The notes under the pieces: generated by a model
Seen by the model: only the letters and a program-made list of their open reading frames with translations
What the model was told of the DNA's origin: nothing
Databases searched by the model: none
Position numbers and translations under genes: made by a program
Shown: in pieces, positions 23,640 to 31,776 of the stretch
Layout of the letters: every line of letters starts with the position of its first letter
How positions within the stretch are numbered: the first letter of the stretch is position 1
Assembly (NCBI GenBank): GCA_944375725.1
Contig: CALWAZ010000018.1
Span: 1-43,188 of the forward strand
DNA: 43,188 nucleotides
Source: an uncultured Merdimonas sp.
GTDB lineage: Bacteria; Bacillota; Clostridia; Lachnospirales; Lachnospiraceae
Direction of reading: 5' to 3'

Positions 23640-26345
23640 ATGGCATCTGGCACATCCGGCGGAAGACGCCGGACAACGACACGAAAGAAGACAGCAGTCT
23701 CCGGGAGAACAACAGCGAAGCGGAAGGAAGAGAACGCGTTTATCCGGGATGAGATCAAGGTTCTCCTTCTTTTTGCGGTATCCGTACTGCTTCTTCTGAG
23801 CACCTTCGGCATCGGAGGAGCGGCAGGAGATGTGGTAAGCGGCGTAATGTTTGGATTATTCGGCATTTTTGCCTATGTATTGCCCATAGGCTTGTTTTTT
23901 GTGGCTGTATTTTCGATTTCAAACAGGAACAGCACCATTGCGGCAGTGAAGGGGGGCGCCATGATCGCGGCAGGCTTTCTTTTCTGCGCGCTCTTTCAGC
24001 TGATCAGCGGGGAGAAAGACGGGGCGGGGACAGCAGCGGCTTTCTATACCTTTTCAAAGGAACATAAGGCGGGCGGCGGATTTTTCGGAGGGATGATCTG
24101 CAAGGCGCTGAAAGGGGCTTTCGGCACGGCGGGAGCCTGGATCCTTGTTCTGGTGCTTTTGATTATCTGCGCGGTTATTATTACAGAGCGCTCTTTTATC
24201 GGCGGCGTGAAGACAGGCAGCAAAAAGGTGTATGACACGGCACGGAAGGACGCGAGACGCCACCGGATGCAGGCGGAGGAGCGCAGAATTGCCCGCCAGA
24301 AGGCCATGAAGGAGCGGCAGGAACAGGAAGAACAGGAGCGCCGGGAACGGCAGAGGCTGGAAGAGGAAGAGAAAAAGGATCAGACCGGAGAGCAGAAGCG
24401 GGCCCGGGCAGAACAACGGGTTTCCGGTGTGGCTCTGGAAGAGACAGCAATCAAAAAGGACGCCTATACGGATGAGATGCATGAGATTACGCTGGAGGAA
24501 AGCCAGGGGCCGGAGCTGAAAGATCTGGATGAAATGTTCAAGATTCCCATTCACAGAGCCCGTTACAGCCAGGAGGAAGAAGGAGAGACGGAAGAAGCCC
24601 CGGACGAAATGCCGGAGGCAGCATCCGGGAAAGGCTCTGGGGAGGAGCCTGGAATGGAACAGCAGAAAGCGGCTCCCGGGGGTTTGGAAGAAAGCGGAAG
24701 TTTGGACAGCAGGCCGGCGGAAAGCCAGACGGGCGGAGGCGGTTCTGCCTGGTCCGGCGGGACGCGGACCGGGACAGGCCATTCCGGGACAGACCGGTCC
24801 GGAACAGGCCAGGACGTGGCCCGTCCTGCGGAAAGGCAGTCCGGAGCAGTCCGTCCCGCGGCGGGAAAGCGCGCTTACATATATCCACCCTTAAGACTTT
24901 TGAATCAGGTGAAGCATACGGAAAACAAAAATGCAGACCGGATGCTTCATGAGACGGCGCTGCATCTGCAGCAGGTATTCCGGGACTTCGGCGTGGGCGT
25001 GACCGTGACCGATGTAAGCCAGGGACCGGCGGTGACCCGGTACGAGATCCAGCCGGATCAGGGCGTGAAGGTCAGCCGGATCGTATCTCTTGCGGATGAC
25101 ATCAAGCTGAACCTGGCGGTGCCGGATATCCGGATAGAGGCTCCGATTCCGGGAAAGGCGGCAGTGGGCATCGAGGTTCCGAACGCGGAAAACGCAATCG
25201 TCTCTCTGCGGGAGATTGTGGCTTCCCAGGAATTCAGAAACCACAAGTCAAAGCTGGCCTTTGCGGTGGGCAAAGATATCGCGGGAAAGATTGTGGTGAC
25301 GGATATCGCGAAAATGCCCCATCTTCTGATTGCGGGCGCGACCGGATCCGGAAAATCTGTCTGCATCAACACGCTGATTATGAGTATTTTATACAAGGCC
25401 TCGCCGGATGAAGTAAGGCTGATCATGATTGATCCCAAGGTGGTGGAGCTGAGTGTATACAATGGAATTCCCCATCTTCTGATTCCGGTGGTATCGGATC
25501 CGAAGAAGGCGGCAGGAGCTCTGAACTGGGCGGTGGCGGAGATGACCCACCGCTATAAGCTGTTTGCGGATTACAATGTGCGGAATCTGGCAGGCTACAA
25601 TGAAAAAATCGCGGGACTGCCCCAGGAAGGGGAAGAGCCAAGGCCGGAAAAGCTGCCGCAGATCGTCATTGTGGTGGACGAGCTGGCAGATCTGATGATG
25701 GTAGCGCCGGGAGAGGTGGAGGACGCCATCTGCCGTCTGGCTCAGCTGGCCCGTGCAGCAGGCATCCATCTTGTCATTGCCACCCAGCGGCCCTCCGTGA
25801 ATGTTATTACGGGCCTTATCAAGGCCAACATGCCATCGCGGATTGCATTTGCGGTGTCTTCCGGCGTAGACTCCCGGACGATTCTGGATATGAACGGAGC
25901 GGAAAAGCTTTTGGGAAAAGGCGATATGCTGTTCTATCCCTATGGCTATCCGAAGCCCGTCCGCGTGCAGGGAGCCTTTGTCTCAGATGAAGAAGTGAGT
26001 GCCGTAGTGGATTTCCTGAAGCAGAACAGCAGCGGCGCCGATTACAGCACGGAAGTGGAGGAGCACATCAGCACCATCCAGTCTGAGATTCCGGAGGGCC
26101 AGGCGAAGAGCGAGGGACCGGAACGGGACGCGCTGTTTGCGGAAGCGGGCAAACTTATTATCGAAAAAGACAAGGCGTCCATCGGAATGCTTCAGCGGTG
26201 GTTTAAGGTAGGCTTTAACCGGGCTGCCCGGATCATGGATCAGCTGGCAGAGGCAGGCGTAGTCGGGGAAGAGGCCGGAACAAAGCCCCGGGAGATTCTG
26301 ATGACAATGGAAGAGTTTGAGCGCTATCTGGAAGAGTATGTGTAA
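23640..26345 (+). CDS. ftsK: DNA translocase FtsK/SpoIIIE
   Basis: A 901-residue septal DNA pump that clears chromosome DNA from the division or sporulation septum. The start at 23640 follows GGAGAGGA. A basic N-terminus precedes four membrane segments (roughly residues 40-185). A long charged coiled-coil/linker of about 260 residues follows, ending in low-complexity Gly/Ser/Thr-rich repeats near residue 380. The motor has Walker A GATGSGKS near residue 566 and Walker [14 protein letters not shown] near residue 675. The C-terminal gamma winged helix ([24 protein letters not shown]) reads orienting sequences. The position after tepA is conserved in Firmicutes. Confidence 0.97.
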   Translation: MASGTSGGRRRTTTRKKTAVSGRTTAKRKEENAFIRDEIKVLLLFAVSVLLLLSTFGIGGAAGDVVSGVMFGLFGIFAYVLPIGLFFVAVFSISNRNSTIAAVKGGAMIAAGFLFCALFQLISGEKDGAGTAAAFYTFSKEHKAGGGFFGGMICKALKGAFGTAGAWILVLVLLIICAVIITERSFIGGVKTGSKKVYDTARKDARRHRMQAEERRIARQKAMKERQEQEEQERRERQRLEEEEKKDQTGEQKRARAEQRVSGVALEETAIKKDAYTDEMHEITLEESQGPELKDLDEMFKIPIHRARYSQEEEGETEEAPDEMPEAASGKGSGEEPGMEQQKAAPGGLEESGSLDSRPAESQTGGGGSAWSGGTRTGTGHSGTDRSGTGQDVARPAERQSGAVRPAAGKRAYIYPPLRLLNQVKHTENKNADRMLHETALHLQQVFRDFGVGVTVTDVSQGPAVTRYEIQPDQGVKVSRIVSLADDIKLNLAVPDIRIEAPIPGKAAVGIEVPNAENAIVSLREIVASQEFRNHKSKLAFAVGKDIAGKIVVTDIAKMPHLLIAGATGSGKSVCINTLIMSILYKASPDEVRLIMIDPKVVELSVYNGIPHLLIPVVSDPKKAAGALNWAVAEMTHRYKLFADYNVRNLAGYNEKIAGLPQEGEEPRPEKLPQIVIVVDELADLMMVAPGEVEDAICRLAQLARAAGIHLVIATQRPSVNVITGLIKANMPSRIAFAVSSGVDSRTILDMNGAEKLLGKGDMLFYPYGYPKPVRVQGAFVSDEEVSAVVDFLKQNSSGADYSTEVEEHISTIQSEIPEGQAKSEGPERDALFAEAGKLIIEKDKASIGMLQRWFKVGFNRAARIMDQLAEAGVVGEEAGTKPREILMTMEEFERYLEEYV

Positions 26346-26375
26346 TGACTTAAACATGCAGAAAAGGGGAGCCGT

Positions 26376-27320
26376 ATGAAATGTCCAAACTGCGGGAAAG
26401 AACTGAAGGCCGGACAGCTGTACTGCGAAAACTGCGGGTATGAGATTCAGATTGTGCCGGATTATGATCCTCTGGACGAGCTTCTGATTGGCCAGGATGA
26501 GCCGCCGGAGAAACCGGAGCCGGCAAAAGAGCCGGATTCCAGGGAAGCAAAAAGGAACAGACCCCGGGAAGAAGCGCCGGAGACAGGCGGAGCAGAAAAG
26601 AAAACCGGAAGATTCCGGAAAAGGTGGCTTCTGTATTCAGGCGGCCTCCTTCTGTGCTTTGCGGTTTTTATGTTTTCCTATCTGTTCACCACGCGGGATA
26701 ACAATTATTCCTATCAGCTGAGACGGGGCAGAGCGCTGACAGGGGATGGAAAATACGAGGAAGCCATCCCTTATCTGGAGCGCGCCCAGGTTCTGCAGGC
26801 AGGGATGGAGGGAGCGGACACAGAACCGCTGGAATATCTGGCGCTTGCCTACGCTCATACAGGAGAAAACGCCCTGGCTGCGGCGACCATGGAATCGGCC
26901 ATAGAAATGGAAGAGGCCGCCCGGGGGGATAACTACAGGCTTTCCGAGCTGTATCAGGCATATATGGAGGTGCTGAATCAGACCGGACAGACAGAGCAGA
27001 TCAGCCGGGTGATTGAAGAGTGCTCCTATCCGGATATCAGGAAAGAGCTTCTTCCCTACCGGATAGAGAAGCCTGCCTGCAGCGTTCAGGAAGGAACCTA
27101 CAGCTATTATCTGAGGCTGGAGCTGAGCGCGGAGTACGGCACCATCTATTATACGCTTGACGGTTCGATGCCTACGGCTGAAAGCACGCCTTATGAAAAA
27201 CCGATTGAGCTTCGTGATGAAGGAGAGACACTTTTAAGCGCGGTGGCGGTGAACGAAATGGGAATGGTCAGTGATCCGCTCGTGCTGGTGTATAAACTGG
27301 AGTTTCAGGAGGACGACTGA
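26376..27320 (+). CDS. Zinc-ribbon membrane protein with TPR and chitobiase-C-like domain
   Basis: A 314-residue protein with four parts. An N-terminal zinc ribbon (residues 1-22, MKCPNCGKELKAGQLYCENCG) has two CxxC pairs. An acidic and then basic linker leads to one membrane segment (about 90-110). A TPR-like helical region follows (about 118-210, GKYEEAIPYLERAQVLQ and YLALAYAHTGENALAAATME). The C-terminal beta domain (about 228-305, GTIYYTLDGSMPTAESTPYEKPIEL) matches the chitobiase/beta-hexosaminidase C-terminal type repeat. The topology puts the ribbon inside and the TPR/beta part outside. It follows ftsK by 30 bases and is probably in the same operon. A scaffolding role at the envelope is possible but unproven. 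Confidence 0.85.
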   Translation: MKCPNCGKELKAGQLYCENCGYEIQIVPDYDPLDELLIGQDEPPEKPEPAKEPDSREAKRNRPREEAPETGGAEKKTGRFRKRWLLYSGGLLLCFAVFMFSYLFTTRDNNYSYQLRRGRALTGDGKYEEAIPYLERAQVLQAGMEGADTEPLEYLALAYAHTGENALAAATMESAIEMEEAARGDNYRLSELYQAYMEVLNQTGQTEQISRVIEECSYPDIRKELLPYRIEKPACSVQEGTYSYYLRLELSAEYGTIYYTLDGSMPTAESTPYEKPIELRDEGETLLSAVAVNEMGMVSDPLVLVYKLEFQEDD

Positions 27321-27353
27321 AACTGCTGAAGAAAATGCAGGAGGGTAAGAAAC

Positions 27354-27659
27354 ATGGTAAAGCATCTTGTTATGTGGAATTTTAAAGAGGATTTTCCGGA
27401 GGAGAAGAAGGAAGAGATGGCGAAGGAGGCGGATGCCAGGCTGAAGGCTCTGGTCGGGCAGATCAAAGGCCTGACCCGCGCGGAAATGAAGCTGAACCGG
27501 CTTCCGGGAAGCAGCAGGGATCTTCTGCTGGTTTCCGAGCTGGAGACAGCGGAGGATCTGGCCGCTTATCAGGTTCATCCGCTCCATGTGGCGGTGGCGG
27601 AGGAGGTCATTAAGCCGGCCACCTGCGGCAGAGCCTGCTTTGATTACGAGGAAGATTAA
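27354..27659 (+). CDS. Dabb family protein (stress-responsive alpha/beta barrel)
   Basis: A 101-residue protein matching the Dabb (dimeric alpha-beta barrel) family: it begins VKHLVMWNFKED, carries the LKALVGQIKGLTRAEMKLN core and ends with LAAYQVHPLHVAVAEEVIKPATCGRACFDYE. Such proteins form small dimers with a pocket; some are stress-induced and others catalyse cyclisation steps, so the activity cannot be assigned. The ribosome binding site GGAGGG lies nine bases before the ATG. It is 33 bases after the zinc-ribbon gene on the same strand, consistent with a shared transcript from the ftsK promoter. Confidence 0.9.
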   Translation: MVKHLVMWNFKEDFPEEKKEEMAKEADARLKALVGQIKGLTRAEMKLNRLPGSSRDLLLVSELETAEDLAAYQVHPLHVAVAEEVIKPATCGRACFDYEED

Positions 27660-27689
27660 TTATTTTTTCCAAATCCCTCGAGTAACCAG

Positions 27690-27774
27690 TTGAAATCTGG
27701 CCGGGATTGGATTATTATATTAAAGATGAGCAGTCGCCGGTTCGGACGGCTGCGGCGCGGGGGAGGAGCCCCGC
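27690..27774 (+). promoter_or_regulatory. Promoter and two-hairpin leader of the NfnAB-like genes
   Basis: TTGAAA (27690-27695) and TATTAT (27713-27718) lie 17 bases apart. The predicted transcript begins just before hairpin GCAGTCG/CGGCTGC (27730-27736 with 27747-27753) and hairpin GCGGGG/CCCCGC (27757-27762 with 27769-27774). The second ends 16 bases before the GGAGG of the first gene. No T tract follows, so neither is a terminator by itself. Confidence 0.55.
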
Positions 27775-27801
27775 TTGAGATTATACTCCAGGAGGAAGCT
27801 T

Positions 27802-28686
27802 ATGTTCAAGATTGTAAAAGCAGAGCAGCTCTCTGCAACTGTTTACATGAAAGTCGTTGAGGCTCCGAGAGTGGCGAAAGCCTGTGAGCCGGGACAGTTT
27901 ATTATCGTAAGACTGGACGAGACAGCAGAACGTATTCCGCTGACCATCTGTGATTACGACAGAGAGGCCGGAACGGTGACGATCGTGTTCCAGCCCATCG
28001 GTGTGTCTACCAGCAAGCTGGTAGATCTGAAGGAAGGAGATTACATCCTTGATTTTGTGGGACCGCTGGGAAAACCGTCCGAGCTGGTAACCGATGATTT
28101 GGAAGAAGTAAAGAAAAAGAAAGTGGTTTTCATTGCCGGCGGTGTGGGAACGGCTCCCGTATATCCCCAGGCCAAATGGCTGCATGAGCATGGAATCGAG
28201 TGCGATATCATTGTAGGCGCCCGTACAAAGGATCTGCTGATCCTGGAGGATGAGCTGAAGAGTGTTGGAAACCTGTATCTGTGTACAGACGATGGAAGCT
28301 ATGGATTCCACGGCGTGGGAACAGCCATGCTGGAGAAGCTGGTAAGCGAAGGCCATCAGTATGATCTGTGCGTAGCCATCGGTCCGATGATCATGATGAA
28401 ATTTGCGTGCCTTACCACGGAGAAGCTCGGTATTCCCTGCGTGGTCAGCATGAACCCCATCATGGTAGACGGAACCGGTATGTGCGGAGCCTGTCGTGTG
28501 CTGGTAGGCGGCGAAGTGAAGTTTGCCTGCGTAGACGGACCGGAGTTTGACGGCCATAAGGTAGATTTCGATCAGGCTATGAAGCGTGCGGCTATGTATA
28601 AGACAGAGGAAGGCCGCAGATTCCTGGCATACAAGGAAGGAAAGACGCATCACGGCGGATGCGGAAATTGCGGAGGTGACAAATAA
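27802..28686 (+). CDS. nfnA: NfnA-like FAD/NAD-binding [2Fe-2S] subunit
   Basis: A 294-residue flavoprotein of the dihydroorotate dehydrogenase electron-transfer/sulfide dehydrogenase-like family. The start at 27802 follows GGAGG at 27791-27795. The FAD-binding beta barrel has RIPLTICDYD near residue 55, the NAD domain starts with VVFIAGGVGTAPVYPQA near residue 112, and the C-terminal cysteines (GTGMCGACRVLVGGEVKFACVDGPEFD) bind a [2Fe-2S] cluster. With the next gene it would form an NfnAB-type complex, which couples NADH and reduced ferredoxin to NADPH formation by electron bifurcation, or a related NADPH:acceptor complex. The stop and next start codons overlap (TAATG). The C-terminal HHGGCGNCGGDK tail is Cys/His/Gly-rich. 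Confidence 0.92.
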   Translation: MFKIVKAEQLSATVYMKVVEAPRVAKACEPGQFIIVRLDETAERIPLTICDYDREAGTVTIVFQPIGVSTSKLVDLKEGDYILDFVGPLGKPSELVTDDLEEVKKKKVVFIAGGVGTAPVYPQAKWLHEHGIECDIIVGARTKDLLILEDELKSVGNLYLCTDDGSYGFHGVGTAMLEKLVSEGHQYDLCVAIGPMIMMKFACLTTEKLGIPCVVSMNPIMVDGTGMCGACRVLVGGEVKFACVDGPEFDGHKVDFDQAMKRAAMYKTEEGRRFLAYKEGKTHHGGCGNCGGDK

Positions 28687-30074
28687 TGGCTGACGTATTA
28701 AAGAAAGTACCGGTTAGAGAGCAGGATCCGAAGGTCCGCGCTGCAAATTTCGATGAGGTCTGCTTAGGATATAATAAAGACGAGGCTATGGAAGAGGCCG
28801 GACGCTGCCTGGACTGCAAGAAAGCAAAATGTATGGAAGGCTGCCCGGTTCAGATACATATTCCGGATTTCATCAAGGCTGTAAAAGAAGGAGATTTTGA
28901 GAAGGCATACGGTGTCATCAGCGAGTCTTCTTCCCTTCCGGCTATCTGCGGACGTGTATGTCCCCAGGAGAGCCAGTGTGAGGGACGCTGCATCCGCGGC
29001 ATCAAGGGCGAGCCGGTTTCCATCGGAAAGCTGGAGCGTTTCGTGGCTGACTGGGCGAGAGAGCAGGGCATCAAGCCTGCGGCTCCCAAAGAGAAAAACG
29101 GCAAGAAGGTGGCTGTCATCGGTTCCGGCCCTGCAGGCCTGACCTGTGCCGGCGATCTGGCAAAGCTTGGCTATGATGTGACGATTTTTGAGGCTCTGCA
29201 CAAGGCAGGCGGCGTGCTGGTATACGGTATTCCGGAATTCCGTCTTCCCAAGGACGGAGTGGTTCTGCCTGAGGTGGAGAATGTAAAATCTCTTGGCGTA
29301 AAGATTGAGACAGATGTTATCGTAGGAAAGTCTGTGACCATCGACGAGCTGATGGAAGAGGAAGGCTTTGACGCTGTATTTATCGGCTCCGGAGCCGGAC
29401 TGCCCAAGTTCATGGGAATCCCGGGCGAGACTGCCTGCGGCGTGTTCTCTGCCAATGAGTATCTGACAAGAAACAACCTGATGAAGTCCTTCGATGAGAA
29501 TTATGACACTCCCATCGCTAAGGGACATAAGGTGGCCGTAGTCGGCGGCGGAAACGTAGCCATGGACGCTGCCCGTACCGCTCTCAGATTCGGCGCAGAG
29601 GTACATATCGTATACCGCCGTTCCGAGGAAGAGCTTCCGGCCCGTGTGGAGGAAGTTCATCATGCCAAGGAAGAGGGCATCATCTTTGACCTTCTGACCA
29701 ATCCGGTAGAGATTCTGGTCGGCGATGACGGCTGGGTGAAGGGAATCCGCTGCATCCGCATGGAACTTGGCGAGCCGGATGCTTCCGGAAGAAGACGCCC
29801 GGTAGAGATTCCGGGTTCCGAGTTTGATATGGATGTGGACATGGTAATCATGTCTCTGGGAACCTCTCCGAACCCGCTGATTTCTTCCACGACAAAGGGT
29901 CTGGAGACAGACCGCAGAAAGTGCATCGTAGCGACTGAGGATGTGGGCGCTACCTCCAAGCCGGGCGTATTCGCAGGCGGAGACGCAGTGACCGGAGCGG
30001 CTACGGTGATTCTGGCCATGGGAGCAGGAAAGGATGCCGCAAGAGGAATTCATGAGTATCTGAGCCAGAAGTAA
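28686..30074 (+). CDS. nfnB: NfnB/GltA-like NADPH-dependent flavoprotein
   Basis: A 462-residue protein of the glutamate synthase small-subunit family. The N-terminal region has Cys clusters CLDCKKAKCMEGCPVQ and CGRVCPQESQCEGRC, expected to hold two [4Fe-4S] clusters. Two nucleotide-binding folds follow: VAVIGSGPAGLTCAGDLAKLG for FAD near residue 142 and VAVVGGGNVAMDAARTALRFG for NADPH near residue 285. GDAVTGAATVILAMGAGKDAA closes the FAD domain. It is usually annotated GltA, but pairing with an NfnA-like gene and the lack of a glutamate synthase large subunit nearby favour NADPH/ferredoxin chemistry. A terminator follows. Confidence 0.93.
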   Translation: MADVLKKVPVREQDPKVRAANFDEVCLGYNKDEAMEEAGRCLDCKKAKCMEGCPVQIHIPDFIKAVKEGDFEKAYGVISESSSLPAICGRVCPQESQCEGRCIRGIKGEPVSIGKLERFVADWAREQGIKPAAPKEKNGKKVAVIGSGPAGLTCAGDLAKLGYDVTIFEALHKAGGVLVYGIPEFRLPKDGVVLPEVENVKSLGVKIETDVIVGKSVTIDELMEEEGFDAVFIGSGAGLPKFMGIPGETACGVFSANEYLTRNNLMKSFDENYDTPIAKGHKVAVVGGGNVAMDAARTALRFGAEVHIVYRRSEEELPARVEEVHHAKEEGIIFDLLTNPVEILVGDDGWVKGIRCIRMELGEPDASGRRRPVEIPGSEFDMDVDMVIMSLGTSPNPLISSTTKGLETDRRKCIVATEDVGATSKPGVFAGGDAVTGAATVILAMGAGKDAARGIHEYLSQK

Positions 30075-30097
30075 AATATATTTCAGAATTCTGTACA

Positions 30098-30130
30098 GGA
30101 GCACTGCAAACGGTTTGTAGTGCTCCTTTT
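30098..30130 (+). terminator. Terminator after the NfnAB-like genes
   Basis: GGAGCACT..CAAA pairs with TTTG..AGTGCTCC in a near-perfect stem of about 13 bp (one G-U pair) with a very small loop at 30098-30126. It is followed by TTTT. Confidence 0.85.
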
Positions 30131-30170
30131 ACACCTTTTCCAACAATAAGAGCTGAAAGGAGAAACACAG

Positions 30171-30971
30171 ATGAAAATCACAATACTGGGCACGGGAAAC
30201 GCACAGGTGACAGAGTGCTACAATACCTGCTATGTGCTGAGCAGTGAGGAAGGACCGCTTCTGGTAGACGGCGGCGGCGGCTCCATGATTTTAAGCCGGC
30301 TGAAGCAGGCGGGGATTGATACAGACAGCATTCACCACATCATCGTAACCCATAAACATATCGATCATCTGCTGGGAATTATCTGGATGATGCGTGTGAT
30401 CTGCCAGAACATGAACAGCGGCAAATACAAAGGGGGTGCTTATATTTATGCCCATAAGGAGCTTTCCGAGATGCTGCTGACCCTGGCGGAGATGCTTTTG
30501 AATAAAAAAGAAGTAAAGCAGATTGGACAAAGAGTGCATCTGGTAACTGTGGAGGACGGAGAAAAGAAAACAATTCTGGGACACGAGTATACCTTTTTTG
30601 ATATCGGTTCCACAAAGGCCAAGCAGTATGGCTATATGCTGGATCTGGGAGACGGGCGCCGTCTGACCTGCTGCGGAGATGAGCCCTACAATGAGCGGGA
30701 GGAAATTTACGCGAAGGGCAGTGACTGGCTGCTGCACGAGGCCTTCTGCCTGAACGGACAGGCGGATATCTTCCATCCCTATGAGAAGCATCATTCCACA
30801 GTAAAGGATGCCTGTGAACTGGCTGAAAAGCTGGGCGTGAAGAATCTGCTGCTGTATCATACGGAGGACAAGAATATCAAGCACCGACAGGAGCTTTACC
30901 GGGCCGAGGGAGAGCAGTATTTCCATGGAAAGCTCTGGATTCCGGAGGATATGGACGTCATCGAGCTGTAG
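30171..30971 (+). CDS. MBL-fold metallo-hydrolase (RNase Z-like subgroup)
   Basis: A 266-residue metallo-beta-lactamase fold protein. It begins MKITILGTGNAQVTECYNTCYVL, as in RNase Z/arylsulfatase-like members, and has the full metal motif THKHIDHLLG near residue 62, with further ligands in the Asp of CCGDEP and the His of LLHEAF and LLLYHTED. The insertion characteristic of true tRNase Z is not evident, so the substrate is left open; phosphodiesterase-like activity is a reasonable guess. It is 28 bases upstream of rlmH, the two possibly forming an operon. The ribosome binding site GAAAGGAG precedes the ATG. Confidence 0.88.
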   Translation: MKITILGTGNAQVTECYNTCYVLSSEEGPLLVDGGGGSMILSRLKQAGIDTDSIHHIIVTHKHIDHLLGIIWMMRVICQNMNSGKYKGGAYIYAHKELSEMLLTLAEMLLNKKEVKQIGQRVHLVTVEDGEKKTILGHEYTFFDIGSTKAKQYGYMLDLGDGRRLTCCGDEPYNEREEIYAKGSDWLLHEAFCLNGQADIFHPYEKHHSTVKDACELAEKLGVKNLLLYHTEDKNIKHRQELYRAEGEQYFHGKLWIPEDMDVIEL

Positions 30972-30999
30972 CAGACGCTGCTTAAAACAAAGGAGTATT

Positions 31000-31479
31000 A
31001 TGAAAATTACCTGTGTCACAGTAGGAAAAATCAAGGAAAAATATCTGACAGAAGCTGTCCGGGAATATGAAAAGCGCCTGAGCCGTTACTGTAAGCTGGA
31101 GATCGTGGAGCTTGCGGATGAGAAGACGCCGGACGGCGCCAGCGCGGCCGAGGAGGTAGCTATCCGGGACAGGGAGGGGGAGCGGATTCTGAAAGCCATA
31201 AGGGAAGACGCCTATGTCATTGCCCTGGCCATCGAGGGGAAAATGCTGGATTCCGTAGAGCTCTCCCGGAAGCTTGAGTCCCTGGGGACGGGCGGAGTGA
31301 GCCATATTGTCTTTGTCATCGGCGGCTCCCTGGGGCTTTCTCCAGCCGTCATGAAGCGGGCAGATTATGCTTTAAGTTTTTCCAAGATGACCTTTCCCCA
31401 TCAGCTGATGCGCGTAATACTTCTGGAGCAGATCTACCGGAGCTTCCGGATTATGAAGCATGAGCCCTATCATAAATGA
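31000..31479 (+). CDS. rlmH: 23S rRNA pseudouridine-1915 N3-methyltransferase
   Basis: A 159-residue SPOUT methyltransferase that methylates pseudouridine 1915 of 23S rRNA, using S-adenosylmethionine, on assembled ribosomes. Length and ends match the family: MKITCVTVGKIKEKYL at the start, VFVIGGSLGLS as the AdoMet-binding knot, and MTFPHQLMRVILLEQIYRSFRIMKHEPYHK at the end. The start at 31000 follows AGGAG at 30991-30995; upstream in-frame codons lie inside the MBL gene and are rejected. An insertion-sequence remnant begins about 80 bases downstream. Confidence 0.97.
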   Translation: MKITCVTVGKIKEKYLTEAVREYEKRLSRYCKLEIVELADEKTPDGASAAEEVAIRDREGERILKAIREDAYVIALAIEGKMLDSVELSRKLESLGTGGVSHIVFVIGGSLGLSPAVMKRADYALSFSKMTFPHQLMRVILLEQIYRSFRIMKHEPYHK

Positions 31480-31520
31480 TGGAATAACCATACTGATTTA
31501 CATTTTCTGGATAACCATAC

Positions 31521-31554
31521 AGAGAGCTTCTGGAATGGAATCCAGAAGCTCTCT
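31521..31554. other. Perfect 14-bp hairpin after rlmH
   Basis: AGAGAGCTTCTGGA (31521-31534) and TCCAGAAGCTCTCT (31541-31554) form a perfect dyad with a 6-base loop. There is no T tract on either side. It follows a short imperfect direct repeat (ATAACCATAC at about 31484 and 31511). It may act as a 3' mRNA end or belong to the degraded mobile element. Confidence 0.6.
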
Positions 31555-31592
31555 TACAAAGGGGCCGTTGCAAAATAGATGAGTAATCATCT

Positions 31593-31615
31593 ATGGAGCA
31601 ATGGCTCCATTTTTT
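31593..31615 (+). terminator. Terminator at the insertion-sequence end
   Basis: A perfect 7-bp stem ATGGAGC/GCTCCAT (31593-31599 with 31604-31610) with loop AATG is followed by TTTTT. It probably also ends rlmH transcription. Confidence 0.8.
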
Positions 31616-31673
31616 ATGCCTGAAAATAGAAAACGGACTCCGAAGAGCCCGTAAATCCATGGTATAATTAGAT

Positions 31674-31776
31674 ATGCCTGCTAACCAAAAATACCATAAA
31701 AATCATACCGAATTCGGCGAGCCTTATCAACTGGTTTTGCCATTAAATAAGGAAACACTGGATGAAAAGAATCCGG
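31674..31776 (+). pseudogene. Transposase N-terminal fragment
   Basis: The frame reads MPANQKYHKNHTEFGEPY followed by QLVLPLNKETL. The YQLVLPLN segment is like the start of IS1182-type transposases, which normally continue for about 450 more residues through IPEDD-like and catalytic motifs. Here similarity ends after about 30 codons and the frame runs into the 3' end of the AGCS gene on the other strand, so it is a truncated remnant. The ATG lies only six bases after the -10 element, so if transcribed it would be nearly leaderless, or the real start may have been different. Confidence 0.5.

Larger units (their letters stand above)
31561..31776 (+). mobile_element. 5' remnant of an insertion sequence, possibly IS1182-like
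   Basis: The segment begins GGGGCCGTTGCAAAATAG, resembling an insertion-sequence end, then a dyad ATAGATGA/TCATCTAT (31575-31594) and a rho-independent terminator (31593-31615), a usual shield against read-through into a transposase. An extended -10 (TGGTATAAT, 31660-31668) precedes the first codons of a transposase-like frame at 31674. The element then stops at the end of the AGCS gene, so its body and other end are lost. The family assignment is tentative. Confidence 0.5.

Noticed and set aside
28764..30104. A 446-codon frame antisense to the NfnB-like gene
   Set aside because: It lacks recognisable domains and a ribosome binding site, and is explained by the low frequency of stop codons opposite GC-biased coding DNA.
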